A stretch of 64,000 bases of DNA. Source: Pseudoips prasinana (lineage: Eukaryota > Arthropoda > Insecta > Lepidoptera > Nolidae). The notes under the pieces are model-generated. The model did no database searches, was not told where the DNA came from, and worked only from the letters and a program-made list of their open reading frames with translations. Positions 8,801 through 18,763 of the stretch are shown here, one piece after another. The number at the start of each line of letters is the position of its first letter. The first letter of the stretch is position 1. Location of the stretch: positions 10,999,501 through 11,063,500 of the forward strand of contig OX621250.1 in the NCBI GenBank assembly GCA_951640165.1. Direction: 5' to 3'. Both the position numbers and the translations under genes were made by a program.

Positions 8801-10960
8801 ATTACATAGGACACACAACCTGGATTCTCAACCTTTATGTCTCATAAAGTTGAAAATTTTACCTCAACATAAAAAAGGATAGTCATATTTTTTTTAATTC
8901 ATTATTTAGGTAACTATATATTTAAAACAAGTACAGCCTTGATGAATTAACAATTTAGCCAAACTGTATAGCAGTTTGTCAGCTTTTTAATTAGGTTATA
9001 TCAACCCTACTTTAGATGTTCCCTGAGGATATTCCCCCAAGGGAATATCTACCAGAGGATGGGCAGCAGCTTCCTTCTGATTACTATGACCATCTTACTG
9101 CGATCGCCAACCCGTCTGCCAAGCGTGGCGATTATGGCATATCCCCCCAAGACGATTCTTGAGGGAGGCTTGTCCAGCAGTGGACTTATTTAGCTGTAAT
9201 GATGATGATGATGATGATGAACCCTACTTTAATCTACATTAATTTAGTGTAAATACATACATATAAAAACTTATCCACATTCATACACATTTAAGAACTA
9301 TGATTTGTAATGAAGATATTGATAGTAATTTAATTAGAATCACTTGGGCCATTTATAAAGAGACTTGTTTTATTAATTTCTTTTTATCACCCAAACTCAA
9401 ACATATCTGAGCCATTAATTCCCTAAAAATGATAATATTAAGGCTTATAAGAGCCATTAATTCCTTAAAAATAATATTTACTTCAGATTATAAGCACTTC
9501 TAACGGGAACTACTCCATTTTATTGCTTTCTTACTCCTTACCTGGTTTCCATTTAAGATCTGTGTTAAAATCTCTTCAGACTGACAACATCTCATCATTA
9601 GTTGGTGGCAGTTTTTTAGGCGAGCATAGCAGATATAACATGCCACCAATGGTCTTGCATCGGACACAGTCTGAGAACATTAATTTTAAGTATTATTTTG
9701 AAAAGCTGTGTATAGCATATTAGTTCCTAACCATCAGCCATTTTAATAGTAAGAAATGGTGCATCATAGTTAGGAATTATGCATATGATTTCTCTTGCTT
9801 CCCTGCTACATATTACATTAACTATAGAATTACAAACAAACATTCTTGTTTTACTACCCACAATCTATAGTCAAAGGTAGTTTGGTGTTCACTCACTAGT
9901 GCATACCCATTTAATTCCCACCCAGAATTTTAAATAATAATATATAATCGCCCTGGCCATTATTCACACACAGCCATCTGATCCCAAACTAAGCAGAGCT
10001 TGTACTATAGGAACCTAATAACCTAATAACTTGACGGTCACCGTAGCCTAGTTGGTAGTGCTCCTGCCTACGAAGCTGGCGGTCCTGGGTTCGAATCCTG
10101 GTAAGTGCAAATATTTGTGTGATGAGCACGAATATTTGTTTCTGAGTCATGGATGTTTTCTATGTATATAAGTATTTATCTATCTATATAAGTATGTATA
10201 TCGTCACCTGGTACCCAAGTACAAGCTTTGCTTAGTTTGGGGCTAGGATGATCTGTGTGACATTGTCCCCAGATATTATTATGTCCCCAGATATTATATA
10301 TTACATATACTACTTTTCTTTAGTAAATACTTACTTATATAGATAATTACACCCAGACTCTAAATCTCGGGACTAACAGACATTTTCATGCACCTAAATA
10401 TCTGTCCTGGGTGGGAATTGTACCCACAACCTGCAGTGTGAAAAGCAAGCATTTACTAGCCATGCCTACCGGCTAGTAAAAATTAAATAAAATGACCATA
10501 TCTGAAAGTTCATCAACCCATGGATTTATATTTTAACATTCCACTGAATTATATAAGATATGAGACATATCAGTTCTTACAAATTTGGCATTAGTCGTAA
10601 CCAGAGTTAAAGTAACTTGTTTAATAGGTTTTAAGTTTAAACCTTCCAAAGTATACAAATTATAACATTAAATACACTGAACTGGCATATCCCACTACCT
10701 ACTACATTCATGGTACAAAATATTAACAGTTAATTTGAAGTGGAATGGCGTTCCAGTTTGAGCGGAAAATAGCCCCTCTATTTTCCGGTCATAACTGGAA
10801 CACCTTCACAGAGGTATTTTTCTAAACTGTTCAATAACACCAAAATAGTACTTACGAAATTTTGAGATAATCTTTCGTATACGTCCTGGAGGTTCGTGTT
10901 TGCCAAGGAGTGCATACGAACATTTTGTATTAAGCAAATCCTACACTTGAAATAATTCAT
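5681..10960 (-). CDS. Probable ZAD-type zinc-finger host gene (4 exons seen)
   Basis: Four minus-strand exons carry consensus splice sites: 10960-10856, 8549-8394, 7546-7411 and 5845-5681. Exon 1 begins with ATG and encodes MNYFKCRICLIQNVRMHSL, the CxxC start of a ZAD (zinc-finger associated domain), used for dimerisation in insect C2H2 factors. The later exons encode an acidic, low-complexity linker and then a basic stretch (SKRHKFKKTK), the usual layout between ZAD and zinc fingers. The second half of the ZAD (its second CxxC) was not found, so one exon between 8.55 and 10.85 kb is missing from this model, and the zinc-finger exons would lie beyond the left window end. A LINE and many SINEs sit in or near its introns. 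Confidence 0.55.
6356..6534. repeat. 72-bp inverted repeat with 35-bp spacer
   Basis: Arms 6356-6427 and 6463-6534 (GCCTCTAGCGCGAGTTCCTG.. and its inverse ..CAGGAACTCGTGCTAGAGGC) differ at only a few bases. No transposon ends or target duplication were seen at its borders. It lies in the intron between exons 3 and 4 of the ZAD-type gene. Either strand reads a short peptide, as expected for a copied exon piece or a fold-back element. Confidence 0.8.
6535..7410. other. Intron sequence, AT-rich, nothing recognised
   Basis: The plus frame at 6476-6715 starts inside the inverted repeat and shows no domain. The rest has only short frames and homopolymer runs. Read as intron between exons 3 and 4. 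Confidence 0.5.
7411..7546 (-). CDS. Exon 3 of ZAD-type gene (acidic linker)
   Basis: Acceptor AATTTTTTCAG, coding LGILTDQSLSNNNIRPDT...LELCEEENIKEAVEEV, donor G|GTCAGT. Length 136, phase 0 in and phase 1 out, matching exon 2 upstream and exon 4 downstream. Glu-rich. Confidence 0.6.
7780..8022 (-). mobile_element. tRNA-derived SINE
   Basis: On the minus strand the pol III A-box region GTTGGTCTAGAGGTTAG is followed by the B-box-like GGGTTCTATCCTCACCC, then by TGTGATGAGTATGATTTTTT and GTCCTGGATG, the tRNA-unrelated body also seen in the plus-strand SINE at 10.0 kb. Confidence 0.75.
8130..8362 (-). repeat. Lepidopteran interspersed repeat, inverse of the 4.5-kb copy
   Basis: Holds CTGTGCCCCGCGATTTTACC at its left end and CCAAATTTTATTAAAATCAC and TTTATAATATTAGTGTGAT at the right. 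These are the standard words of a very common lepidopteran repeat. Non-coding. Confidence 0.5.
8394..8549 (-). CDS. Exon 2 (numbering of this model) of ZAD-type gene
   Basis: Acceptor TTATTTACAG, 52 codons KVCQPVNETHIFNTLAVSP...IIENEVEDE, donor GATGAG|GTAAATAAG. Phase 0 at both ends. Acidic linker with no zinc finger. Codon-like composition stands out from the AT-rich surroundings. Confidence 0.6.
8550..9014. other. Intron-like AT-rich sequence, nothing recognised
   Basis: No frame with splice context on either strand. The missing second ZAD exon was sought here and not found. Confidence 0.4.
9015..9219 (+). mobile_element. RTE-derived SINE (Metulj-like), 5'-truncated
   Basis: Flanked by a 12-bp target duplication AACCCTACTTTA (9003-9014 and 9220-9231). 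The body joins the RTE LINE head (GGGAATATCTACCAGAGGAT .. CTGCGATCGCCAACCCGTC) to its tail (CAGCAGTGGACTT..AGCTGTAATGATGATG). It would be mobilised by the RTE enzymes. Confidence 0.88.
9232..10020. other. Gene-free AT-rich stretch
   Basis: A plus frame at 9523-9723 lacks any motif or splice context. No TIR, LTR or tail was found. Confidence 0.4.
10030..10290 (+). mobile_element. tRNA-derived SINE
   Basis: A box GTAGCCTAGTTGGTAGTGCT and B box GGGTTCGAATCCTGG lie about 30 bp apart, followed by the SINE body GATGAGCACGAATATTTG..CATGGATGTTTTC and an AT-rich end GTCCCCAGATATTAT. Not a tRNA gene: the 3' acceptor strand does not close the stem. Confidence 0.85.
10345..10478 (-). mobile_element. tRNA-derived SINE fragment
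   Basis: The minus strand reads GGTAGGCATGGCTAG then GGTTGTGGGTACAATTCCCA, a pol III B-box form, followed by GACAGATATTTAGGTGCATG. It faces the plus-strand SINE next to it. Confidence 0.7.
10748..10802. repeat. Hairpin with GAAAATAG/CTATTTTC core
   Basis: GTTCCAGTTTGAGCGGAAAA..TTTTCCGGTCATAACTGGAAC forms a stem of about 23 bp with mismatches. Short and unclassified. Confidence 0.5.
10856..10960 (-). CDS. Exon 1 of ZAD-type gene, start codon and first CxxC
   Basis: ATG at 10960, 35 codons, donor TTC|GTAAGTACT in phase 0. CRICL near the start and the LANTNLQDVYERL helix are typical of insect ZAD domains, which bind one zinc with two CxxC pairs; only the first pair is in this exon. Confidence 0.6.
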
Positions 10961-11674
10961 CTTAAATAAGATATACAACAACTTATTGGAAATATTTTGG
11001 AGATGATTATTTGCAATGAGGATAGGTATAACCAAAATTTATTTGTTTGTACGCACGCAGCAAAGGCCAAAGAGTATGTACTATGTACTAAAACTAACAA
11101 ATTGCGGCAAAGAGTATCAACAGACAGAGAGATTATAAGTATTACGCAACTACACAGAAATAATTAAAGCTATTTTTACGTTCAAATAACAGACGAAGGA
11201 AGTATGTAGAGGCAGCAAAGATATTATAATATAACAAGATTGCGCACTCCAAGATTTAGTTCAAAGTAAAATGAACTCAAAGTCTTTAAGATGCAGTCCA
11301 TTTCTCTTTGTAGTGTACCAATAGGAAAAAACGGACCACTTGAGAGGCTCTCGTTTTGGAATCCGTCCCTGTCTAACAGATGGCCAGCCTAAAAATAACT
11401 TACTTGACGTATAAAATAGTAGAATTTTTGGTCAAACACCTAGGATTATGTTTTCATATAACTAAAATTAAATAATTTTTATTTATTTAAGACGTACACA
11501 ACGTTTTTTTAAACTATGTCTTATTCTTTGATAGCTTTTTAAATACATTTAATTTGGGTTTAGTAAATTCAATAGCAGTATTTATAAGAAATGACGTTTA
11601 CCACACTCAATTTGTAAACAAATATGGCGAATGTTTGTTTTGAAATTATTTATCCAGTTCCAATTTGCTTAAAA

Positions 11675-11885
11675 ATGGTTTTAACTTGTTGCGTAAAAGG
11701 GTGTAAAAGTGAGGGTCATCTGGGGAGTGGTATATCTTTTCACAAGTAATTGTTATCTTGTAATGTTTCTATATTTTGGCTAAGTTCAGCAACAGGGTAA
11801 CCATTCGTTACGTATTTAATGGATCGTTTTTCTAGATTTCCCAAAAACGAGGATTTGAAACAAAAATGGATGAATATTGTTCCCG
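11675..11885 (+). pseudogene. THAP DNA-binding domain exons of the P element
   Basis: Exon 1 (11675-11745, ATG) encodes MVLTCCVKGCKSEGHLGSG with the CxxxxC pair of a THAP zinc finger. An intron 11746-11835 (GTAATT..TTTCTAG) follows. Exon 2 (11836-11885) gives FPKNEDLKQKWMNIVPG in frame, ending at a GTAAAT donor. THAP domains of P transposases bind sites near the element ends. Later exons are not recognisable, so this copy could at most make a truncated DNA-binding product, a form known to repress transposition in Drosophila P. Confidence 0.85.
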
Positions 11886-12094
11886 GTAAATAATAATCTG
11901 ATATAGCAATTAACTGTTTTATTACAAATAACATTCACATTTGTTTTAGAGTTTTTGCAAATTGACACAAAATACTATTCCCCACTACCAGCCACTAAGC
12001 ATACCTACTCGAGATTGTTGCCTCTTACAACAAACGATTTTTCCAACCTGTCGTAATGTATATTAGGTATTTTATACCTACGTAATAATTGTCT

Positions 12095-12357
12095 GCCGTG
12101 TGGTGACGGCGACAAATATCAGAATCAGAATATCATCACCCCATCTCATCCCGTGGGGGGCGTAGAAGTCGACCCGAGGGAATATCTACCAGAGGACGGG
12201 AAGCAGCTTCCTTCTGAGTACTACGACCATCATACTGCGATCGCCAACCCGCCTGCCAAGCGTGGCGATTATGGCATATCCCCTCAAGATGATTCTTGAG
12301 GGAGGCTTGTCCAGCAGTGGACTTATTTAAGCTGTAATGATGATGATGATGATGATG
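12095..12357 (+). mobile_element. RTE-derived SINE (Metulj-like) inside P element copy 1
   Basis: Full-length form: CCGTGTGGTGACGGC head, RTE-like body, tail (GAT)n. Target duplication AATAATTGTCT at 12084-12094 and 12358-12368. The same SINE at the same site is in P copy 2, so it inserted before the P element spread. Confidence 0.92.
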
Positions 12358-13225
12358 AATAATTGTCTATTTCACTATATCTGACACTAAAACGAGGCTA
12401 CTGTTTCCTCGTGTCAGTGTTTGTTATGAGTAAATAGGTAAGAAATAGACAATTGCTACACTCTTATTAATAACAAAAGATATAAAATTATCTCAGTTGT
12501 TTAGATTAAGCCACTTAGAAGATATTTTCAATTAAGGTAGTGAGTATAGTACTATCCGTGGAATAAATTAAAAAATCGGGCCTGTAGTCTATTAGTGTTA
12601 CCTGATTTTCACAATCTAATCTATATTGAATATAGGTATGTATTACAATAATTATCCTAGAATACTATAGCCGACTGACACAAAACACTTGTTGCGAAAA
12701 AGAATATAAGTAAATAAAACATATAATATACTTGAAAACTATTTGGATACATTACGAATATATAATATTTGGAAAGTCTATTGCCTTTGTCCAAAATATC
12801 TACCACTACTCACACTTACATTAGGCGGGAATTGTACTATAAATAATTATATAATTTCCAAACGTTTAAAAAATCTACAAATAATCTTGGTATAATTTAA
12901 TTTATATTGCTTGCAGAGAGGCATACAAAATAAAGAAAGTATAAGTAACGAAAACATCTCGAATACGTATACGTAGGTATGCAGTGGGGCGAACAGTAAC
13001 TTTAAAAGCACTGCACAGGTAGTATGATTATACTTCAAAAGTAAGTTTATTCATTCTCATAAAAACAAAATTTTAAATTTGGCGCGTTAAAACATTCGCA
13101 TAATTCCACGACGCATGGTCACTCTATTAGAAGGTGATGCCATCCAAAACAGCTACTTCTTGCTCGGGCCGTTTTTGCTCCCTCAGTGCGCAATCTTGTT
13201 ATATTATAATATCTTTGAGAGGCAG

Positions 13226-13700
13226 TACACGTATGAAAAAAGCGTGCATACCTACAAAATAAAAGCGGTCAAGTACGAGTCGGACCCGCCTATGAAGGGT
13301 TCCGTAGCCGCAAGTAACAATATAAAAGTTCTTGTAGTAGTTGATTGAATGAAAGGGAAATTGCGGTTTATGATGTATTAAAAAAAACTACTTACTAGAT
13401 CTCGTTCAAACCAATTTTCGGTGGAAGTTTGCAAAGTAACGTGCATCATATATTTTTTTAGTTTAGAAGTTAGAGAGGAGGGGTGGACATTTTATCACTT
13501 GGGAAGTGTCTCTCGCGCAAACTATTCAGTTTAGAAAATTATACTAGAAATCTCAATATCATTTTTGGAGACGCTATCTATAGATACCCCACATATTTGA
13601 TGAAAAAAAATTGTGTTTCAGTTCTAAGTATGGGAAACCCACAAAATTTATTGTTTTTTTCTATTTTTATGTGAAAATCTTAACGTGGTTCACAGAATAC
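13226..13700 (-). repeat. Dispersed lepidopteran repeat, inverse of 21785-22345
   Basis: Shares GGGTTCCGTAGC, TCTCGCGCAAACTATTCAGT and AGATCTCGTTCAAACCAATT with the 21.8-kb copy in opposite orientation. P element copy 1 inserted at its end. Non-coding. Confidence 0.7.
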
Positions 13701-13726
13701 ATCTACTTACCAAGTTTCAGAAGTTT

Positions 13727-13880
13727 TTACCCGACTGCGGGACGCAAAGGGTAATGTGTTTATCAGGCTATGTATGTATGTATGTTCCTTTGAAGCACTA
13801 TACAGACCAAACGCCTGGACCGATTTTAATGATTCGCACGTCAATCGATTCCTTTCAGTCCGGAAAGTGTCACTAAAGAC
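13727..13880 (+). repeat. Dispersed repeat with (TATG)n
   Basis: ACCCGACTGCGGGACGCAAA..TATGTATGTATGTTCC..CCTGGACCGATTTTAATGAT is a common lepidopteran intergenic repeat. No reading frame with a motif. Confidence 0.5.
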
Positions 13881-14440
13881 ATGACGTTAGTGAAAATTTA
13901 ATATGGCGACTACTGGACGCCATACTGTGAAAATTTAAAAAATTTATGTCAACAAACTATGTCATGTGGGGTATCGTTGAATAGGTATTTAAAAAACATT
14001 TTAAGTTTTCTTTCAACATTTTTCGATTTGACCGGCCGTTTAGGAGCTATATCGATTTAAAGTTGCGTAACAACTATTCTCACATATAGGTTTTAAAACA
14101 GTAGAAATTTACGATGAAAAGACGAAAACTTCGTATGACTGTGCGTGCGAGTGTTGATGGACATATACTAAAGTATCTATTAGGTATATTGGACTACCTA
14201 AAGTATCTAACGGCTAACACGGTCGCCCATCTCCAACTTCAAACGATAAATTTAGCACTTAACTTCACTTGAAAAACTATATATAGGTAGGTACCTACCG
14301 AAATCAAATTGTTTTAAATGCAATGACAAAGATATAAAGAACAACGTCCCTTTGGTTGGTGTGAGAATCGAACTATCAACAACCGACTTTCATGCGCTTT
14401 GTGGACAAGATAAATTTTAAAGAAAAATGTTACCTTTAAT
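13881..14440. other. Gene-free stretch
   Basis: AT-rich, with only short frames. A weak B-box-like word at about 14360 (minus) is not enough to call a SINE. Confidence 0.4.
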
Positions 14441-14449
14441 ATTATGTAG

Positions 14450-14515
14450 GGGAGTAACTGTACACAAGTTGCAAGGGACAACTTTGAATCGAGCCGTTGT
14501 CGATCTCAGTTCGTG
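14450..14515 (+). pseudogene. Pif1-type helicase scrap (Helitron-like)
   Basis: The plus frame GGAGTAACTGTACACAAG.. reads VTVHKLQGTTLNRAVVDLS, close to the helicase motif V/VI region (HKxQG..LxRAVVDL) of Pif1 helicases, including those carried by Helitrons. About 22 residues only; no Helitron ends were seen nearby. Confidence 0.5.
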
Positions 14516-14879
14516 CATTTTAATTTTGAATTGAATTGAATTTTTCATAAAGCCAGGTTAAGTCTTTAGATGGTTTAATTATTAGTACTCTGTACCACCG
14601 CAAGCTACTAAACAATCCTCATGATATCAAATCTCTCAATGAAATCACGAGATTGCGAAATTTGCAGTCATATAACAATAACAATGACTGACTTATCTCT
14701 CAGCTTAAAGAGCTGCTTGTATATACGTGATATTTGGCCTGGATGTTTATTTATTCATTATCATATCACAGATTAAAAAATATAGATTAAAAAGAAAACA
14801 GTAAAAACAAATGCCACTCTGGAAAGTGGAACTCTAATTAAATCCAATCGGACTATCTCGTAAATAAGCATGGACTCTT

Positions 14880-15183
14880 TTTCTTTTCTATATTAATGTC
14901 ATACCAGATATAACTCATCATACATGCACTTTGTTTGCAGACGACATCCTTATAGTTTTGGCATAGAATCTGTTAAATAACTTTGACATAGAAATTGACA
15001 TAGAATACGACAGAAATTAATTCGCTAAAATAATCTGACCGCGAATTTGAGCAAGACACACTTTTCAATTTTTGAGCAAAATAAGTAAATCATATTTACT
15101 AAATATAAAATACAATGGTCATAAACAAAGAAGAGAGTGTGAAGTTTTTTGGTAAATAGTATACCTAATTAATAAAGTAGTTG
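14880..15183 (+). pseudogene. LINE reverse transcriptase fragment, left of TIR element
   Basis: Reads THHTCTLFADDILIVLA (the FADD catalytic box), and further on HKQRRECEVKFF-like coding, with stops. The rest of the same RT reading resumes at 18764 beyond the TIR element, so one LINE was split. The class looks Jockey/CR1-like from the C-terminal part; clade uncertain. Confidence 0.65.
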
Positions 15184-15618
15184 TAGAGTGCGTGAGCGGG
15201 AACCTAAGCGATTTCTTCAGAAACTTGTTCAGAGTACTTAGAGAGAAAACATACTAAAAGTCCTGATGTTCAGGAGGCGAAGCGGAGGGAGGGGAGGGGG
15301 ACAAGGACCTCAATTTTAGGTTTTACGCTAATATTTCAAAAATGGCGCGTTTTAGCAAAAAATGTTCTAAGATGAAATGAAAGCTTATAAAATTTTCTAT
15401 AACTTTGATACTTTTCCATATCCCATCCGTTTTCAAACTACAGGCTCTGGAAAAGTGCAATTAAAAAATGTTTTGAAATATTAGTTTCTAAGTCAAATTC
15501 TGTGAATGATTCACATTTTTACTCTCTTAGAGCGTGAGGGTCCTGGAAAAAGGTCGTTTTCTGTGGTATCTTCTTCCTCGCCTTCCTCAGTGGTAAGTGG
15601 TTCTTGCTGAGAGGGCTC

Positions 15619-15906
15619 TCAATCATCTTCATGGTCATTCTTGTAGTCTTCCTCGCTAAAAGACACGCCGTTGAAGCATTTTCCTTGGCAATGAAGGCAC
15701 GCAGTAGAAAATTTTAGCATAGCTTTGCGACATCCACATTTGCTGCTGCTACAATCCTTGGTGCAGCTACAAAATATTATTTTTAGTAAAACCTGGGGCA
15801 CCAGTAAACCTTTTGTTGTTCTCGGTGCCAAGATATCACCATAAATTTTTCCACCCCCACTCTTAAGGGAGCAGCTCATTCCCGAGCCACTGCTGCACTT
15901 GGTGAT
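15619..15906 (-). pseudogene. WGW / CXC cysteine-rich C-terminal part of TIR-element protein
   Basis: One frame gives YHQVQQWLGNELLP, a stop, EWGWKNLW. A shifted frame then gives IIFCSCTKDCSSSKCGCRKA..LHCQGKCFNG, a tesmin/TSO1-like CXC cysteine cluster. Proteins with a QVQxWLG..WGW block followed by this cluster are widespread in arthropod genomes next to repeats; their function is unknown. One frameshift and at least one stop make it a relic. Confidence 0.65.
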
Positions 15907-15956
15907 ATGTGCTTCAGGAATTATATTTAGCTACTCTCTTAGTGGCTCTTAGTGGC

Positions 15957-17753
15957 TGTGTGGTGACGGCCTAGAGAATATCACCAACCCCTCTCATCCT
16001 GCGGGGGGACGTAGAAGTCGTCCCGAGGGAATATATACCAGAGAATGGGCAGCAGCGTTCTCATGAGTACCAATGTCTACCTTACTGCGATTGCCAACCT
16101 GTTTGCCAAGCGTGGCTATTATGGCAGATCCCCTCAAATGAAGGACACAATTAAACCGCGGCCCCCAGTCCCCGGTAGCCCTGCTATTCCCAGCCGTGGT
16201 AACAGCCGTGGTTACGGCAGGGCAGGGGGTGCTAAGAATCCCCGGCAGATTCCGCGTTACCAAAACCGACGACCTCTGGCCCTGGCAACATACAACACAC
16301 GCACACTGCGGACAGACGAGAAGATAACCGAACTGGAGGAAGAATTGAGCAGGTTACATTGGGACATAATAGGATTATCTGAAGTTCGAAGAGAGGGGGA
16401 GGACACTATAATCCTGAAATCCGGGAATCTGCTCTATTTCCGGGAGGGCGACCAACTGTCCCAAGGTGGTGTTAGGTTCATAGTACACAAGTCCCTCGTC
16501 CACAACATAGTTAAAATCGGGAGTGTGTCGACTAGGGTTGCGTACCTTATACGCACTTCGACGATGAGGTTGAGGTCATTGAGGATATTTCTAGAGCCAT
16601 ACATACCTCGAACCCTTATTTCACTGTGGTCATGGGGGACTTTAACGCGAAGCTGGTGGTAAATGATTCGGGGATGAGCTGAGAGTGGGGCAATTTGTAA
16701 CTGGAGACCGGAATCCCCGGGGCCAAATGTTGGCCGACTTCATGGAGAAGGAGGGACTCTTTATGATGAACTCCTCTTTCAAGAAGCCGGAAAACCGCAA
16801 ATGGACCTGCGTAAGCCCCGATGGTAAAAAAAAACGAGATAGACTTTATCTTGTCGACGAGTAGACAGATGTTTAGTGACGTCTCAGTAATCAATACGGT
16901 TAAAACCGGAAGCGATCACCGACTGGTGAGAGGCTCATTGAACCTAAATGTCAAGCTCCAGAGTTTCCGTCTGATAAAATCTACGCTCCGACCTTTAGCC
17001 ATCTACATCCAAAACCCTGAACCCTTTCAGCTCGAACGGCAAAACCGTTTCGAATGCCTAGCAGATTGCGAGGAAGTAGACTCATACCACGACAGGCTCG
17101 TAGAAGCTGTCCACCGTACAAACAAAACCAAAAAGATCTTTGACCATACCCTGCAGTTTATGGACGAAAGACGGAAAATGGTTCTGACATCCTCTGATGA
17201 TGCTACCAGATACCGGCAGCTCAACAGACAGATCTTAAAGTCTTTGACTCGCGACACGCGTCAATTTAATACAAATTGTATTAAAGAAGCTATAGAGCGG
17301 AACAAAGGCTCTAAAGTGTTTGCAAGAGAACTGTCTGTTGGACAGAGCCAACTGACGAAGCTGAAGACTGAGGATGGGAGAATCGTCACGTCTAGACCTG
17401 AGTTGCTGGGAGACATCGAGAGGTTCTACGGACAGCTGTATACGAAAACCCAGTTACCTGTCGATAGTTGTGCCTCAGATCCCAGAGCACGACTAACCCA
17501 ACACTTACCGACGACATCCCGGACGTCAGCCTGTGCGAGATTAGAATGGCTCTCGAACAGCTTAAGAACACCAAGGCGCCTGGTGATGATGGAGTTACGG
17601 CAGAGCTTCTGTAGGCGGGTGGTACACCAATCCTACGGGCCCTTCAGAAGTTATTTAACTCCGTCATACTAGAAGGTCAAACGCCACAAGCATGGCACAG
17701 GGGTGTGGTGGTGCTCTTCTTCAAAAAGGGCGATAAAACCCTCTTGATGAATT
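15957..17753 (+). mobile_element. RTE LINE copy 2, 3'-truncated
   Basis: Starts at the same TGTGTGGTGACGGC as copy 1 and follows it through the endonuclease into the first RT block, then stops abruptly at GATGAATTAC (17753). LINEs normally lose the 5' end, so loss of the 3' end points to a later deletion. Several frameshifts (about 16540, 16670, 16840, 17460) break the coding sequence. It sits inside the CXC-protein gene of the TIR element. Confidence 0.88.
16057..17672 (+). pseudogene. RTE endonuclease of LINE copy 2, broken
   Basis: Three overlapping frames carry LATYNTRTL, GLSEVRREGEDT, then INTVKTGSDHRLVRG (the histidine end motif). About 60 residues around VYAP..DFN are damaged by deletions near 16550-16680. 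Not functional. Confidence 0.85.
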
Positions 17754-17764
17754 ACATTGAGAAG

Positions 17765-17965
17765 GGTCACTTTTGCTGGTGTCCCATACCATTTCAGGAA
17801 GCACACCTTCCCAGTTTCTGCAACATCACTATGGCTGGAGCTTGGGTTGTAAAAATCTTTGCTGCTTCCTGAATAATTTCCGAATTTAAATACAATTTAC
17901 AGAAACCCACCTTGCTTCTTCTAAACGTTGCTGATGTTGTATCGTAGCCGGTAAATGAGTGTAAG
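17765..17965 (-). pseudogene. HSFTGYDTTSA part of TIR-element protein
   Basis: The minus strand reads FLHSFTGYDTTSATFRRSKV followed by FCKLYLNSEIIQEAAKIF, stops near the end. The H-x-FTG-x-DTTSA motif precedes the WGW/CXC block in the arthropod protein family named for 15619-15906. The order here agrees once RTE copy 2 is removed. Confidence 0.6.
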
Positions 17966-18763
17966 AAGAGGATGTGTTCATATCCATGCTATTGCATCTC
18001 ATTTTTTGTCATTCATTCATTCATCGTCATTTTTCAGTTTTAGCCAGTAAGGTTGCGTTTCCTACAGTGAGCATTGAACGAAAAGCAATCTTCATGATGT
18101 TTTTCCCGCCTAAGGTCAGCTATATGCTGTTACAAAAAAACGCGATATCTTACTGTTACCGCCCTTACCTCGTGGAGGTACTCCCAGCTTATGTTAAAAT
18201 AAATTTAGAGATATATCGGGCATCAGGTAATGGTCATCACGCTGAATAACTCATCATCATCTTGTTCCCACTAATATGCTAGTGGGTTTGGTTTCCGCAC
18301 TTAGTCCCGATGAAGACCAATGGTCCTCATCGGGACTAATGTGAGCCATGACGGCCTTCACTCCATCCAGCACACCTCCCTCCAGAAGTATATCAGGTCT
18401 CCTAAACTTCTCAAGGCATCTGTAAAAGTTCCGCTGAATAACTTAAATTTTCTATGTTTCTGGAGCGTGTAGCACATAAACGAATGGAAATATGAAAAAG
18501 TATAATATGAGATAAAAGTTATAGTGAATTTTGTAAGCTTTAATTTTATCTTAGAATATTTTTTGCTAAAACGCACCTTTTTAAAGATATTAGCAAAAAA
18601 CCTAAAATTGAGGTCTTTGTTCCCCCTCTCCCCTCCTCCCTCCGCCTCACCTCCTAGACGTCAGGACTTTTAGTATGTTTTCCCTCTAAGTACTCTGAAC
18701 AAGTTTCTGAAAATATCCCTTAGGTTCCCGCTCACGCACTCTATACCCTCCTTTGAGTCATTC

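Larger units (their letters stand above)
11216..13217 (+). mobile_element. Non-autonomous P-superfamily element, copy 1 (2,002 bp)
   Basis: Perfect 33-bp terminal inverted repeats (start CAAAGATATTATAATATAAC) and an exact 8-bp target duplication AGAGGCAG at 11208-11215 and 13218-13225. Eight-bp duplications and a THAP-encoding 5' exon mark the P superfamily. The transposase catalytic part is absent, so it must use a transposase supplied elsewhere. It carries a Metulj-like SINE at 12095-12357. A second copy, in the opposite orientation, lies at 28001-32025. Confidence 0.93.
15184..18743 (-). mobile_element. DNA element with about 250-bp TIRs and CXC-finger protein
   Basis: Both ends carry TAGAGTGCGTGAGCGGGAAC (inverse at the right). 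Similarity between the arms continues inward about 250 bp at roughly 85% by eye. A TA may be the target duplication. The minus strand holds two pieces of one protein (17765-17965 and 15619-15906) separated by RTE LINE copy 2. Removing the RTE leaves about 1.8 kb. The transposon class is not known to me. Confidence 0.75.

Noticed and set aside
10048..10112. Candidate tRNA gene
   Set aside because: A and B boxes are good but the acceptor stem does not close and a SINE body follows; also true at 19290 and 23550.
11740..11934. 64-codon minus frame conserved in both P copies
   Set aside because: It lies across the THAP intron and exon 2 in reverse; conservation only reflects that both are copies of one element.
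14340..14410. SINE on the minus strand with B-box AGTTCGATTCTC
   Set aside because: No A box at the right distance and no SINE body.
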